DNA from: a virus
Strand: one strand, 5' to 3'
IMG/VR virus record: IMGVR_UViG_3300042260_000225
Span: 1 to 43,172 of that record
DNA length: 43,172 bases
Below the pieces are notes generated by a model that was given only the letters and a program-made list of their open reading frames with translations, had not been told where the DNA came from and made no database searches. Of this stretch, positions 13,132 through 21,893 are shown one piece after another. The position numbers were made by a program, and so were the translations under genes. The first letter of the stretch is position 1. Each line of letters starts with the position of its first letter.

Positions 13132-14730
13132 ATGGCAGATACTACTCAAAAATCACCTAACGGATCTACTAGCCTTAATAGACACATTTTAGCTATTTTA
13201 GAACCATCTATTAAATTAGATGATATTAAAATAGATTCGCTTAATGAAGAGGCTGGTGATAGAAGTGAAAACTCTAAACAAATAGGTTCATGGGTTCCAT
13301 TTGTAAAAATCAATAATATTATCATTAGAGATATTAATATCGATTCATTTAGTTTGAATTTATCTGGCTTTATTCCTACTGTTAGTATTTCATTTTTAGA
13401 CGCAGATCATACGTTTTCGGCGGATGCTTTGCCAAGAGATGGTGATGTAATGAGTGTTAGAATTGCTTCAAGACAAGACAAAACGTTTAAAGATATTAGA
13501 GCTGATTTTTTAATTACCAGTGTTTTTAATAGTGAAAAAGATCCAATGGCAGATCCAACTATCATAAGAACTTTTACAATGTCAGGCATTTTAAAAGTGC
13601 CAGGTATTAATGTACACGAGAGCGTTGGTTATCCAAGTGCTAATACTGACAAACATTTAAAAGATATTGCTAGTACATTAAAATTAGGTTATGCGACTAA
13701 TATAGATGCGACTGACGATAAAATGGCAAGACTTTGTCCATTTGATAGCAGATTAAATTTTATGCAGAAATTAATCAAACATTCATATGTTAGTGATAAA
13801 TCTTTTCAAACAGGTTTTATCGATCCGTATTACTATCTTAATTTTATAGATCTTAATAAAGTTTTCAATTCTAAAAATGAATTTGAAGATAGTTTGATTC
13901 ATGTTTTCAATAGAGGATATACAGATGCTACTAATTCAGTACCTGAAATAGATTCATTTAAAAGTCAATTACTTTTATCAAATCATTTAAATTTTGGAGG
14001 TAGTTCTCAATACATCAGTGGATATGCAATTAATAATAATTCTGGTGGTATTTCATTTTCTAAAGGAACTAAGACGATATTACAATATTTTGAAAATGAT
14101 TCCGACGAAAAATTAGTTTCATTTGACATTGAACCTATCGCGTCTGAAAAAATGAGAGATAATGAAGAGCCACTAAAGGGTAGAAGAGGTGAAGCAGATT
14201 GGAAAGATGAAGTTAGACAACAATATGCTGGGAGAATGGATGTAGATCCAAATCACGGCAATACACACATAAACTATTATACGTCATCTCTTATTAATGA
14301 TATTAATAAAGCTGAAATTTATAAAATGGGGTTGAATGTAACTTTATCAACACCAAATCATGGTCTTTATAGAGGTATGAAAATCCCTGTTCTTATTTTT
14401 ACAAGAGAAATGCAAGAGGGCTTCGCTGCTAAAAATACTAAAGATAAATTAAAAGATGCTAATTTTAAAACTTTAGGTGAAGAATTGATTAAAGAAGAAA
14501 TATCTAAGACAGATCCTTTAGAAGATAAACAAGTGCTAGACGAATTTACAAGTGGATTCTATGTGATAGATACTATACGGTATGAATACACAGCAGGCGC
14601 CGATGAACCGTTTTTGCAAAAATTAACTTTATTAAGAAGAGAATGGCCAACAAAGGTAAGCGCTTTAAATAAAGAAACGATGGCTAAAGAAACCGCAAAT
14701 ACGACAACAGCAACTAAGAAAACCAAATAA
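13132..14730 (+). CDS. gp27-like baseplate hub protein
   Basis: The 532-residue protein opens with a helical region (about 1-50) followed by the hub beta-barrel signature (about 52-130): WVPFVKINNI, DSFSLNLSGFIPTVSISFLD and DGDVMSVRIAS. This is characteristic of the T4 gp27/P2 gpD family that forms the trimeric hub ring under the tube. The middle (about 150-330) resembles the hub's second tube-like domain, and the final region returns to beta structure (DTIRYEYTAG, LTLLRREWP). It stands directly upstream of one unknown baseplate gene and the two spike genes it should bind. Confidence 0.85.
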   Translation: MADTTQKSPNGSTSLNRHILAILEPSIKLDDIKIDSLNEEAGDRSENSKQIGSWVPFVKINNIIIRDINIDSFSLNLSGFIPTVSISFLDADHTFSADALPRDGDVMSVRIASRQDKTFKDIRADFLITSVFNSEKDPMADPTIIRTFTMSGILKVPGINVHESVGYPSANTDKHLKDIASTLKLGYATNIDATDDKMARLCPFDSRLNFMQKLIKHSYVSDKSFQTGFIDPYYYLNFIDLNKVFNSKNEFEDSLIHVFNRGYTDATNSVPEIDSFKSQLLLSNHLNFGGSSQYISGYAINNNSGGISFSKGTKTILQYFENDSDEKLVSFDIEPIASEKMRDNEEPLKGRRGEADWKDEVRQQYAGRMDVDPNHGNTHINYYTSSLINDINKAEIYKMGLNVTLSTPNHGLYRGMKIPVLIFTREMQEGFAAKNTKDKLKDANFKTLGEELIKEEISKTDPLEDKQVLDEFTSGFYVIDTIRYEYTAGADEPFLQKLTLLRREWPTKVSALNKETMAKETANTTTATKKTK

Positions 14731-14748
14731 CAAAACACTAAATAATAG

Positions 14749-16017
14749 ATGGCATTTTTTATACAAAACGAAGCATTTAGAAAAGCAGGACTTTTTAGAA
14801 AGGGTACTCAGCTTAAGGCATTACCATATCAAGACCCTACTTATTTAGGCTTCTTGTTGCTATTTCAATGGAATGATGTTAAAGTTACTACAAATACAAA
14901 CAGTACTTCAACACCCGATGCTATTATATCTTCACCGCTGTTTGATCCATCTGGAGCCGAAGCTTATTTAAAAAGATTAGTTCAAGCTAATGATAAATTT
15001 AAACCTAAATTAGATGCGTTAATTGCTTTTAAAAAAGGTTTAGAAAATATTAATCTAAATATGCCGTGGTATTGGCAGTCTATTGCTGGACTTGATAAAT
15101 TACAAGCTTATGATCCAAACGAGCCATATATTGGCAAAGACGGAAATGAATTGGCAATAGGTTGTTTAGAATCTATTAACTTAGCAATAACAGGTTTGAT
15201 GAGAAATTACAGAAAAGCTGTTTTTGACGAAGAAACATGGTCTTACGTTATTCCACCTAATCTAAGAAAGTTTTCAGTTAAAATTTATGTCTCTGATATA
15301 AGACCGCTTTTTAACGAAGCTGTAGATGCAAAAACTCAACCATCTAATACACAATTAGGAAACGTAAGCAATTTTAATATAGATCCTAATATAGAAGATC
15401 AACAAACACCTACAAAAGATGTTGATATTGACTTGGTCGGTTCTAATAAAAAACCGTATCTTGCATTTCAATTAACTAATTGCGAATGGAATATGCAAAC
15501 GGGAGTTTCTGCTTTTGCAGAACTTAAAAACGATGCTCCAGAAATGGCGTCTCAGGCAATTGCATTTAATTATGAACGATTAACTTCTGTTGAAATGATC
15601 GCAATGAATGGTATTATTGATGATTCTATTATAGCTTCAGTCGGTGCTCAAGCACCTGCTGCTCCTCCGGTATCAAAAAAGTCAAGTGTATTTGAAAAGG
15701 CTAAAGAAAGAGCAAATAGAGATTTAAAAAATTTAGCTGAAAAGAAAAAACAAGAAGCTATTACTACAGCGTCTTCTTTGGTTAAAGATAAAACAGGAAT
15801 TCCTTTTACAATGGATGGCATGAAACCTAAATTAGAAACTGAAGGCATTTACATGAATCTAGTTAATAAAATAGACAACGCAACGAATATACAACGATTA
15901 AATACTCGAGACATTGCCGAATCACTTTTAGGTAATGTTTATTTCGGTGCTGGACAATCTGTTCAAAATGTTTTAGATGACGGTTTGCGCAAAGCCTTAG
16001 GAAATGTTTACAAATAA
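14749..16017 (+). CDS. Baseplate/tail structural protein, possible tube-baseplate junction
   Basis: The 422-residue protein has an N-terminal domain (about 1-240) with YQDPTYLGFLLLF, an ESINLAITGLMRNYRKA helix and the strand region VKIYVSDIRPLFN. A second beta region contains YLAFQLTNCEWNMQTG (about 240-290). A basic coiled-coil-like helix follows (about 312-345), then a C-terminal helical tail. Its position between the hub and spike genes, and its beta-strand pattern, suggest a tube-initiator or hub-associated role like T4 gp48 or gp54. That equivalence is inferred from context only. Confidence 0.65.
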   Translation: MAFFIQNEAFRKAGLFRKGTQLKALPYQDPTYLGFLLLFQWNDVKVTTNTNSTSTPDAIISSPLFDPSGAEAYLKRLVQANDKFKPKLDALIAFKKGLENINLNMPWYWQSIAGLDKLQAYDPNEPYIGKDGNELAIGCLESINLAITGLMRNYRKAVFDEETWSYVIPPNLRKFSVKIYVSDIRPLFNEAVDAKTQPSNTQLGNVSNFNIDPNIEDQQTPTKDVDIDLVGSNKKPYLAFQLTNCEWNMQTGVSAFAELKNDAPEMASQAIAFNYERLTSVEMIAMNGIIDDSIIASVGAQAPAAPPVSKKSSVFEKAKERANRDLKNLAEKKKQEAITTASSLVKDKTGIPFTMDGMKPKLETEGIYMNLVNKIDNATNIQRLNTRDIAESLLGNVYFGAGQSVQNVLDDGLRKALGNVYK

Positions 16018-16032
16018 AATAGTGATACATAG

Positions 16033-16049
16033 TATATTATAGTAATATA
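16033..16049 (+). promoter_or_regulatory. Small hairpin with promoter-like sequence before the spike gene
   Basis: TATATTA (16033-16039) pairs perfectly with TAATATA (16043-16049) over a TAG loop, ending 5 bases before ATG 16055. The stem is wholly A/T, so chance is possible, but it repeats the leader architecture seen elsewhere. Confidence 0.35.
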
Positions 16050-16054
16050 TTATT

Positions 16055-17404
16055 ATGCTAGACGCTTCAAAAATTATAAATTGGATTGGTGAAGTCGTAG
16101 ACAATGCAGACCCATTAAAAAATGGAAGATGTAAAATAAAAGTCTATGGCAGATTCGATAATATTCCCAAGGATTCTATTCCATGGGCATCTCCTATGAA
16201 TAGACTTTTAGGAGGTCAGCATACTATACCAAATATAGGCGATATTGTTGAAGTTACATTCGATAACGATAACATTTATATGCCGTTATACGTATCACAC
16301 GTCAATCAAAATAAAAATCTTAAGGATAAAGTTATCAATCAAGAAGAAGAATCTAGCGCAGTAACTTCATTCTCGTTTGATATTAATCGAAAGTTTATTT
16401 TAACGTATAGTAAAGAGCTTGGCTTTGTTATCGGCAATGGAGCTGATGCGCAATCACAATCAATGATTAGGTTTGATAAAGATGGTAAGATATTCTTATA
16501 TTCTGATAATATATTTGTGTCTAAAGATGCAGATGATGAAAGTGAACCAACTGCTAAAGGTGAAACATTAAGAAAAACTTTAAGTGATTTTATAGATGCA
16601 ATTAATGCCCATAAGCATTTAACGCCTTCTGGTATTTCAGACGTGCCTATTAATAAAGCTGACTTTCAATTAATTCAAGATGATTTAGAAACTATCAAAC
16701 ACGTCGGTGGTGTGCAATCTATAGAAATGACTGATGAAGAATTAGCTGCTGCAGATTCAGCTTCATTAAGCGGTGGATCTATTAGTTCTTCAACGTTATC
16801 TGCATTAGGTGGTAATTCAAAGATAGACCCAGACGCATCTAAAAAGCTCAAGAAAGAAATTGATTCATATAAGACCGACAATATAGTTTATAAGTCTGGC
16901 TCTAAGAAACCAAAATCTGTACCAAGATCTTTGATTATGGCTATGAAAAAATATGGTATTACTAGCCCCTTGCAAAGAGCTCACTTTTTAGCGCAGTGTG
17001 CACACGAGTCTGGTGAATTTAAATGGCGTGAAGAGTTTGCTTCGGGTGCAGCATACGAAGGTAGAAAAGATTTAGGTAATACTCAAAGAGGCGATGGTGT
17101 TCGTTTTAAAGGTCGTGGCTTCGTTCAAATTACAGGACGTGCAAACTATAAACAATTTTCAAAGTATTGTGGAGAAGATCTTACTGCTAACCCAACTGCG
17201 TTGGCAACTAAGTATGCTGCAGATACTGCAACTTGGTTCTGGCAAACTAGAAAATTAAATGCTTACGCGGTAGACGATTCATTGGCCAGTATTAAAGCGA
17301 TAACGAGAAGAATTAACGGAGGCTTTAATGGTTTACAAGATCGTGTGAATAGATTTGCAGATTATTGGGCTATATTAAAAGATAATCCAAACGCATTTAC
17401 ATAA
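16055..17404 (+). CDS. gp5-like baseplate spike with OB-fold and GH19 lysozyme domain
   Basis: The 449-residue protein has three parts. The N-terminal gp5/VgrG OB-fold (about 8-85) contains WIGEVVDNADPLKNGRCKIK and PNIGDIVEVTF. A beta-rich segment (about 105-200) ends in a GETLR, HKHLTPSG motif, as at the start of the trimeric needle. A Ser/Gly linker then leads to a C-terminal glycoside hydrolase 19-like domain (about 290-440), with catalytic glutamate candidate E318 in QCAHESGEF and GRGFVQITGRANY. It should cut peptidoglycan during tail penetration. T4 gp5 uses a T4-lysozyme domain placed before the needle; here the fold and the order differ. A paralogue without lysozyme follows. Confidence 0.9.
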   Translation: MLDASKIINWIGEVVDNADPLKNGRCKIKVYGRFDNIPKDSIPWASPMNRLLGGQHTIPNIGDIVEVTFDNDNIYMPLYVSHVNQNKNLKDKVINQEEESSAVTSFSFDINRKFILTYSKELGFVIGNGADAQSQSMIRFDKDGKIFLYSDNIFVSKDADDESEPTAKGETLRKTLSDFIDAINAHKHLTPSGISDVPINKADFQLIQDDLETIKHVGGVQSIEMTDEELAAADSASLSGGSISSSTLSALGGNSKIDPDASKKLKKEIDSYKTDNIVYKSGSKKPKSVPRSLIMAMKKYGITSPLQRAHFLAQCAHESGEFKWREEFASGAAYEGRKDLGNTQRGDGVRFKGRGFVQITGRANYKQFSKYCGEDLTANPTALATKYAADTATWFWQTRKLNAYAVDDSLASIKAITRRINGGFNGLQDRVNRFADYWAILKDNPNAFT

Positions 17405-17421
17405 TATAGATAAATATTCTA

Positions 17422-18078
17422 ATGAATTCATTTAGAGACGGACATTGGCTTGGTGAGGTTATCGATAATAAAGATCCTCTTAAAAATGGCAGATGTAAGG
17501 TTAAAGTTTATGGAACTTTTGATAATCTTACACCCGATACCATACCATGGGCTAGTGCAGGAAATAGAATGGCTGTTGGTCAACATTTAATACCAAATAT
17601 AGGCGATATTGTTGCAATTACATTCGATAATGGTAACATCTATGCTCCTGTTTATTCATATCAAATTAATCAAAATAAACAACTAAAGTCTGAAGTATTA
17701 GATAGCGCTGCAAAGCCAGAGGATGTTATTGCTTTAATATATGACGCTACTAGAAATTTTAGATTTTATAAGTCTGAAGAAGATGGACTAATCATAACAA
17801 CTGGTAAAGATAAAGAATCTCAGCCCATGATTAAGTTTAAAGATGATAAAATTTATTTGAATTCCAATAACATTTTTATTGCAACAAGCCCAACTGATGA
17901 ATCAGAACCTGCAGTTAGAGGTGAAACTTTAAGAGGTATTTTAGATGATTTTATGAATGCGTTTAATTCGCATACACATCCAACGCCGACTGGGCCCTCA
18001 GGTCCACCGATTGCACCAGAATTACCTAAAGTAAAGGGTTTACAATCTAAATTAGAAAAGATTAAGCAGAAAAAGTAG
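17422..18078 (+). CDS. gp5-like spike paralogue lacking the lysozyme domain
   Basis: A 218-residue protein whose OB-fold (about 8-88) is clearly a duplicate of the upstream gene: both read NGRCK-K-VYG, IPWAS and PNIGDIV. The beta-rich segment and GETLR, NSHTHPTPTGPSGPP motif also match. It ends with a lysine-rich helix instead of an enzyme. It probably forms or completes the membrane-piercing spike, either as a homotrimer beneath the lysozyme-bearing protein or as part of a mixed trimer. The gap to the upstream gene is 17 bases. Confidence 0.85.
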   Translation: MNSFRDGHWLGEVIDNKDPLKNGRCKVKVYGTFDNLTPDTIPWASAGNRMAVGQHLIPNIGDIVAITFDNGNIYAPVYSYQINQNKQLKSEVLDSAAKPEDVIALIYDATRNFRFYKSEEDGLIITTGKDKESQPMIKFKDDKIYLNSNNIFIATSPTDESEPAVRGETLRGILDDFMNAFNSHTHPTPTGPSGPPIAPELPKVKGLQSKLEKIKQKK

Positions 18079-18105
18079 ATAGATAATCTGTAAATAAAAA
18101 TAACT

Positions 18106-19644
18106 ATGCCTGCACAGTGGCCATTATTCATAAATAACGTATCTTCAAAAATGGCGTCTAAGACACTTAAGACGTCGGATGATATGGCTATGCTTATTTC
18201 TCAAGAATATTTTAATGCAGTCAAAACTTCACAAACACCTTTCGGTAATATTCATCAATCTGGTCAAAAATCAATTTTAGACGCTGGTTTTAAAGAAGCT
18301 TTTAAACAACTTTACGAATCACAAGCACCTTCGTTAGAAGATAAAAAATTAGATCCTAATTTTGCAGATCTTAAAGATGCATTGCCTATTCCTAATATCA
18401 ATGCAAATATAGATAAAGAATTACAAACATGTTTAGAAACTAAGCCGGCCTATGTTTTTTATGATTTTGGATTTAAAACAAGTCCAGAAATTACCAAAAG
18501 CTTAATTACTGAAATTAAATATTCAGAAACTGAAGTTCCTAAAATAACTTTTAGTGGTACTGAAGGAGAAGCTCCGTATACCTTTGATTACTCCATTGAT
18601 GATGTAAATCAACAAAGTATCGCATCGGATTTATCTGGTCAAATTACTATTGATGTAGATAAATCAAAGCCCGGTAGTTTTGAATATAAATTAATAAGTA
18701 TCACAGATGCAAAAGGCGTACAAAGAATAATAAATTCATTCGTAATTGTTATTGTACCTGAAAATCAATATGAAGAAACTTATATTAAAGAAACATCAGT
18801 TAATTTACCAAAATTAAAAGATGAAGAGATAATTGAATTATTAGCCAATAAAGTTTATTACCAATACGATAAAAGCGAAGAATTTAGATTATGGCTGGAT
18901 CGATTAAAACACGGTACAAACGCAGGCTTGGGTAATAAAGTTGCATCTCTTGTTAAAAAATGGATTAGTGAAAATAAAAAAATCACTTTAACGTATAATA
19001 AGCATAAATTTCAATCCTCACACGAAGATGTTAAAACTTTACCAGATTTTGTAAAAGAAAAAGAAATTATCGTAAAGTTTACATACCATCCTATAAAAGA
19101 CAGCGTTAAAAAAGCTGAACATAAATTACTGATGGTTTTACCAGCTGTTGTAAATAAACACGAAACACGTATCGTAAATGAAAAGGTAGACTTGTGGAAA
19201 ATCGAAAGAGACAGATGGAATAAAGATAGAATTGATTGTATCAACAAAATAGCAGATTCTTATAAAAAAGATGCAGATAAAGGATCAGATGAAGCTTATG
19301 ATAAAATAGCTAAAGCTGTTATTGATTATTGGATGTCAACTGCAACAAAACCTTTCCAGCCAGGCCCTCCAATTCCGCCGTGTATGATACCTACACCCGG
19401 CACTTATATTCCAGTTTATTATGGTTCACAAAAAAGATTGGCTGCAAATTTAAAAAGAGCTTTAAATAGCGGTAAATATTTTGAATATCCGCCGACTATT
19501 CAACCAGCAACAAAGGTAGTTGCATCTGCATTAGCTGTAGCATTTGCTACACATTTAATAGAATTAAAATTTATTTACACGGGACAAATATACGTTGGCG
19601 TTTCAACCGCACCGATGGTAGGCTTTGTACCTGTAGTATTTTAA
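18106..19644 (+). CDS. Large baseplate-region protein with Ig-like insertion
   Basis: The 512-residue protein has an N-terminal helical domain (about 1-105, beginning MPAQWPLFINNVSSKMASK). An Ig-like beta domain is inserted at about 140-225 (VPKITFSGTEGEAPYTFDYS). A central charged region (about 235-410) contains a coiled coil. The C-terminal segment is proline/glycine-rich, then hydrophobic (about 415-512, PFQPGPPIPPCMIP and APMVGFVPVVF). It lies just after the spike genes, so it is probably a virion protein. The N- and C-terminal parts look like one old domain split by insertions. I cannot name a T4 counterpart. Confidence 0.6.
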   Translation: MPAQWPLFINNVSSKMASKTLKTSDDMAMLISQEYFNAVKTSQTPFGNIHQSGQKSILDAGFKEAFKQLYESQAPSLEDKKLDPNFADLKDALPIPNINANIDKELQTCLETKPAYVFYDFGFKTSPEITKSLITEIKYSETEVPKITFSGTEGEAPYTFDYSIDDVNQQSIASDLSGQITIDVDKSKPGSFEYKLISITDAKGVQRIINSFVIVIVPENQYEETYIKETSVNLPKLKDEEIIELLANKVYYQYDKSEEFRLWLDRLKHGTNAGLGNKVASLVKKWISENKKITLTYNKHKFQSSHEDVKTLPDFVKEKEIIVKFTYHPIKDSVKKAEHKLLMVLPAVVNKHETRIVNEKVDLWKIERDRWNKDRIDCINKIADSYKKDADKGSDEAYDKIAKAVIDYWMSTATKPFQPGPPIPPCMIPTPGTYIPVYYGSQKRLAANLKRALNSGKYFEYPPTIQPATKVVASALAVAFATHLIELKFIYTGQIYVGVSTAPMVGFVPVVF

Positions 19645-19650
19645 GAGTAA

Positions 19651-19659
19651 TATATAAAT
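19651..19659 (+). promoter_or_regulatory. Late-type box TATATAAAT
   Basis: TATATAAAT lies 21 bases before ATG 19681. The intervening leader is A-rich (AAAAACAAAAAA), the favoured context for SD-independent initiation in Bacteroidota. It should drive the S1-like gene. Confidence 0.5.
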
Positions 19660-19680
19660 TAATTATTTAAAAACAAAAAA

Positions 19681-20940
19681 ATGACAACACAAAAAAGAAC
19701 AAGACTTTCAGCGACAGTAGAATTAGAAGCTCCGGTAGTTGAAGTTGTAAAAAAAGAAACAAAGGGTTTCACAAATGCAAATCAATCTTTAGAAGAATTT
19801 GATTGGGATGCACACGCAGCAGATTGCCCTAGCAGAATGAGAAGAGGGAATCCTTTTGTCAAAACTAATGGTGCTACGAAAGTATTTTATCAGGGTGCAG
19901 ATGCTCAAAAATGGTTTGATTTGTATGAAGGTGTAATGGCAGATTTCAAAGCTGTTATCGAACCAAACGAACATTATGATGGTACAATTTACTCTATGAG
20001 TAATGATTGGGCTATGTTAGACGTAGGTCACAGAGAAATGGTTTATATCGATTTAGGTAGAGAACCTTCTTCTATTAGAAGTCTTATTACAGTAGGCGCT
20101 AAATTTACAGTTAGAGTTTTAAGTACTAAAAATCAAAAAGGATTTATCTTAGGTTCTATTAGCGAAGGAATGCGTCAAACTATTATCAATGATTTGAAAA
20201 AATCAATTGAATCTGGAAATACTGCATATATTGGTACAGTTACTAGTATGATTCCGGGTGGTGGTTACATGGTAAACATTCAAGGCATTGATTGCTTTAT
20301 GCCAGGTTCATTAGCAGGTGCTAATAAATTAGCTGATTTTGAATCTATTATTGGTACTGAAATGTATGTTGTTCCAGTTTCTTATTCATATGAAAAAGGT
20401 ACAGTTGTCGTATCACATAGAAAATACTTACAAGCAATGATCCCTAACGAAGTTGAAAAACTTAAATCTGTTGCTAAAGATCAAGTATTTACAGGAGAAG
20501 TTACAGGTTCTGCTAAATTTGGTATCTTTATTGAATTTAATGGATGTTTAACCGGTATGATTCACATCAATGACTTGAATGACGAATGGGCCGCTAAATT
20601 AGAAGCTAAAGAAGTTAATCCAGGTGATGCTATTGAATTCAACATCAAAGAAATCATTTCTGAAAAGAAAATTATGTTGACTCAAAAAGAAGAAGTTGAA
20701 GTAATTAATCCATGGGACGGCTTAGCTGCCAAATATAATGTACCGGTTTTAGTACAAGGTACAGTTAAAGCAACAAAAGATTACGGTATCTTTATTACAG
20801 TTGAAGAAGGCATCGTTGGTTTATTGCATATTTCAGAATTAGAAGGTATAGATACTCCTACAATTAAAAAAGGAGATCCTATTGCAGTTACTGTAACTAG
20901 AATCGATGAAGCTAGCAGAAAAGTTTTCTTAAAACTTTAA
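19681..20940 (+). CDS. Ribosomal protein S1-like protein with four S1 domains
   Basis: The 419-residue protein has an acidic/basic N-terminal tail (1-90) followed by four predicted S1 OB-fold repeats, about 95-160, 180-248, 266-336 and 354-419. The last two are clearest: FTGEVTGSAKFGIFIEF with GCLTGMIHINDL, and VQGTVKATKDYGIFITV with GIVGLLHISEL. The NPWDGLAAKY linker between repeats 3 and 4 is typical of bacterial bS1. S1 delivers mRNA to the small ribosomal subunit. A phage copy could redirect host ribosomes to phage leaders, act in transcription anti-termination, or bind RNA otherwise. It has its own late-type promoter and a strong terminator, within the baseplate genes. Confidence 0.9.
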   Translation: MTTQKRTRLSATVELEAPVVEVVKKETKGFTNANQSLEEFDWDAHAADCPSRMRRGNPFVKTNGATKVFYQGADAQKWFDLYEGVMADFKAVIEPNEHYDGTIYSMSNDWAMLDVGHREMVYIDLGREPSSIRSLITVGAKFTVRVLSTKNQKGFILGSISEGMRQTIINDLKKSIESGNTAYIGTVTSMIPGGGYMVNIQGIDCFMPGSLAGANKLADFESIIGTEMYVVPVSYSYEKGTVVVSHRKYLQAMIPNEVEKLKSVAKDQVFTGEVTGSAKFGIFIEFNGCLTGMIHINDLNDEWAAKLEAKEVNPGDAIEFNIKEIISEKKIMLTQKEEVEVINPWDGLAAKYNVPVLVQGTVKATKDYGIFITVEEGIVGLLHISELEGIDTPTIKKGDPIAVTVTRIDEASRKVFLKL

Positions 20941-20968
20941 TTGTTAATAACTTTATAAAAATAATTAG

Positions 20969-20996
20969 CCCGAGATTTTTTAATCTCGGGTTTTTT
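20969..20996 (+). terminator. Rho-independent terminator, part of a repeated cassette
   Basis: CCCGAGATT (20969-20977) pairs with AATCTCGGG (20982-20990) over TTTT, followed by six T. Both flanks are shared with the cassette at 4354-4441, although the stem sequence itself differs. Confidence 0.9.
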
Positions 20997-20999
20997 ATT

Positions 21000-21008
21000 T
21001 ATATTTAC
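21000..21008 (+). promoter_or_regulatory. Host-like promoter box TATATTTAC
   Basis: TATATTTAC lies 27 bases before ATG 21036 and just after a terminator. It is followed by AATTAAAACAAA, as at 4411. It suggests early or host-polymerase transcription of the tagged protein gene at 21036, unlike its late-type neighbours. Confidence 0.5.
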
Positions 21009-21035
21009 AGTATAATTAAAACAAATAAATAAGCT

Positions 21036-21845
21036 ATGAGTAAGATTAAATCATATGATAGATTTTTAAATGAGTCCAATTCTACTAATATAGTTGACAT
21101 TATATTAGAAGCGTTAGAACCTACTATTATTACTATGTTATCTCAAGCCGAAACAGCATACGTTAAACAATTTGGTAGAGAATTTTCAAAATATGATAGA
21201 GAAATTACTAGACTTACGTTAATATATGATATGGTAAAATCAATAGAATCATATACAATGCCATCTGATCTTTTACTTTCTATCAATGCAAGCGGAAGTC
21301 CTAAAGGAAATATTCAAATCACCGCACAAATACAAAGAAACGAAATAACATATGATTTTTCAACTGAAGTAATTTATGCTGGCGGTTATAATGTTCAAAG
21401 ATTACATTATCGTTATATTACTAAAACAAGTATTCCTAAAACTAATAGTAAAGCAGTAACTCAGGAATACAATGAAAAGATTAAGAAAATGTCTAAGCTT
21501 GAAAAACTTAATCAAGAAATTCAGAGCTATGAAATTAAAATTAAAAGAGCAACTGAAGATGTTGAAACAAATTCTAAATTAACAGTTGTTGAAATCATTC
21601 AAGTTATTAAAGATAATCCTAAAGATTCTTGGTACGAATGGCCAACTTGGAATGAGATTGTAAAACGAGATGCTGCTAAAAATTATAATAACGATGAGGC
21701 ATTCTATAATTCAGAGCGTGATAACGGGATTGCTAAAAGAATTGCATCTTGGAAAGGCATGAATATAGAATGGAAAAGAAAGTCAATAGTTGATTATCAG
21801 AAGACAATCAAGAAGTTGCAAACCAAATTAGATTCTATGTTATAG
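21036..21845 (+). CDS. Protein with capsid-targeting-like N-terminus and coiled coil
   Basis: The 269-residue protein begins MSKIKSYDRFLNE, the same pattern as residues 4-13 of the acidic protein at 7081 and as T4 internal proteins (K-T/S-F/Y-x-x-F/Y-hydrophobic-x-E). Processing after E13 would be expected if the prohead protease recognises it. The rest is mixed alpha/beta (about 25-140) followed by two long charged helices (about 145-185 and 225-268). It lies between a host-like promoter and the amidoligase gene, 48 bases upstream of the latter, so the two may work together. Candidate internal or ejected head protein; possible substrate of the amidoligase. Confidence 0.6.
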   Translation: MSKIKSYDRFLNESNSTNIVDIILEALEPTIITMLSQAETAYVKQFGREFSKYDREITRLTLIYDMVKSIESYTMPSDLLLSINASGSPKGNIQITAQIQRNEITYDFSTEVIYAGGYNVQRLHYRYITKTSIPKTNSKAVTQEYNEKIKKMSKLEKLNQEIQSYEIKIKRATEDVETNSKLTVVEIIQVIKDNPKDSWYEWPTWNEIVKRDAAKNYNNDEAFYNSERDNGIAKRIASWKGMNIEWKRKSIVDYQKTIKKLQTKLDSML

Positions 21846-21858
21846 ATAATTTGCAATG

Positions 21859-21892
21859 ATATATATAGTGAACTAATAACATTCATTATATA
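21859..21892 (+). promoter_or_regulatory. Hairpin leader of the amidoligase gene with late-type box in its 5' arm
   Basis: GATATATATA at 21859-21868 overlaps the 5' arm TATATAGTGAA (21862-21872). This arm pairs with TTCATTATATA (21882-21892) with one G-U pair and a 9-base loop. The 3' arm ends one base before ATG 21894. A transcript from the box would start near 21875, in the loop, and lack the 5' arm. A transcript reading through from 21000 would fold. Confidence 0.5.
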
Positions 21893-21893
21893 A

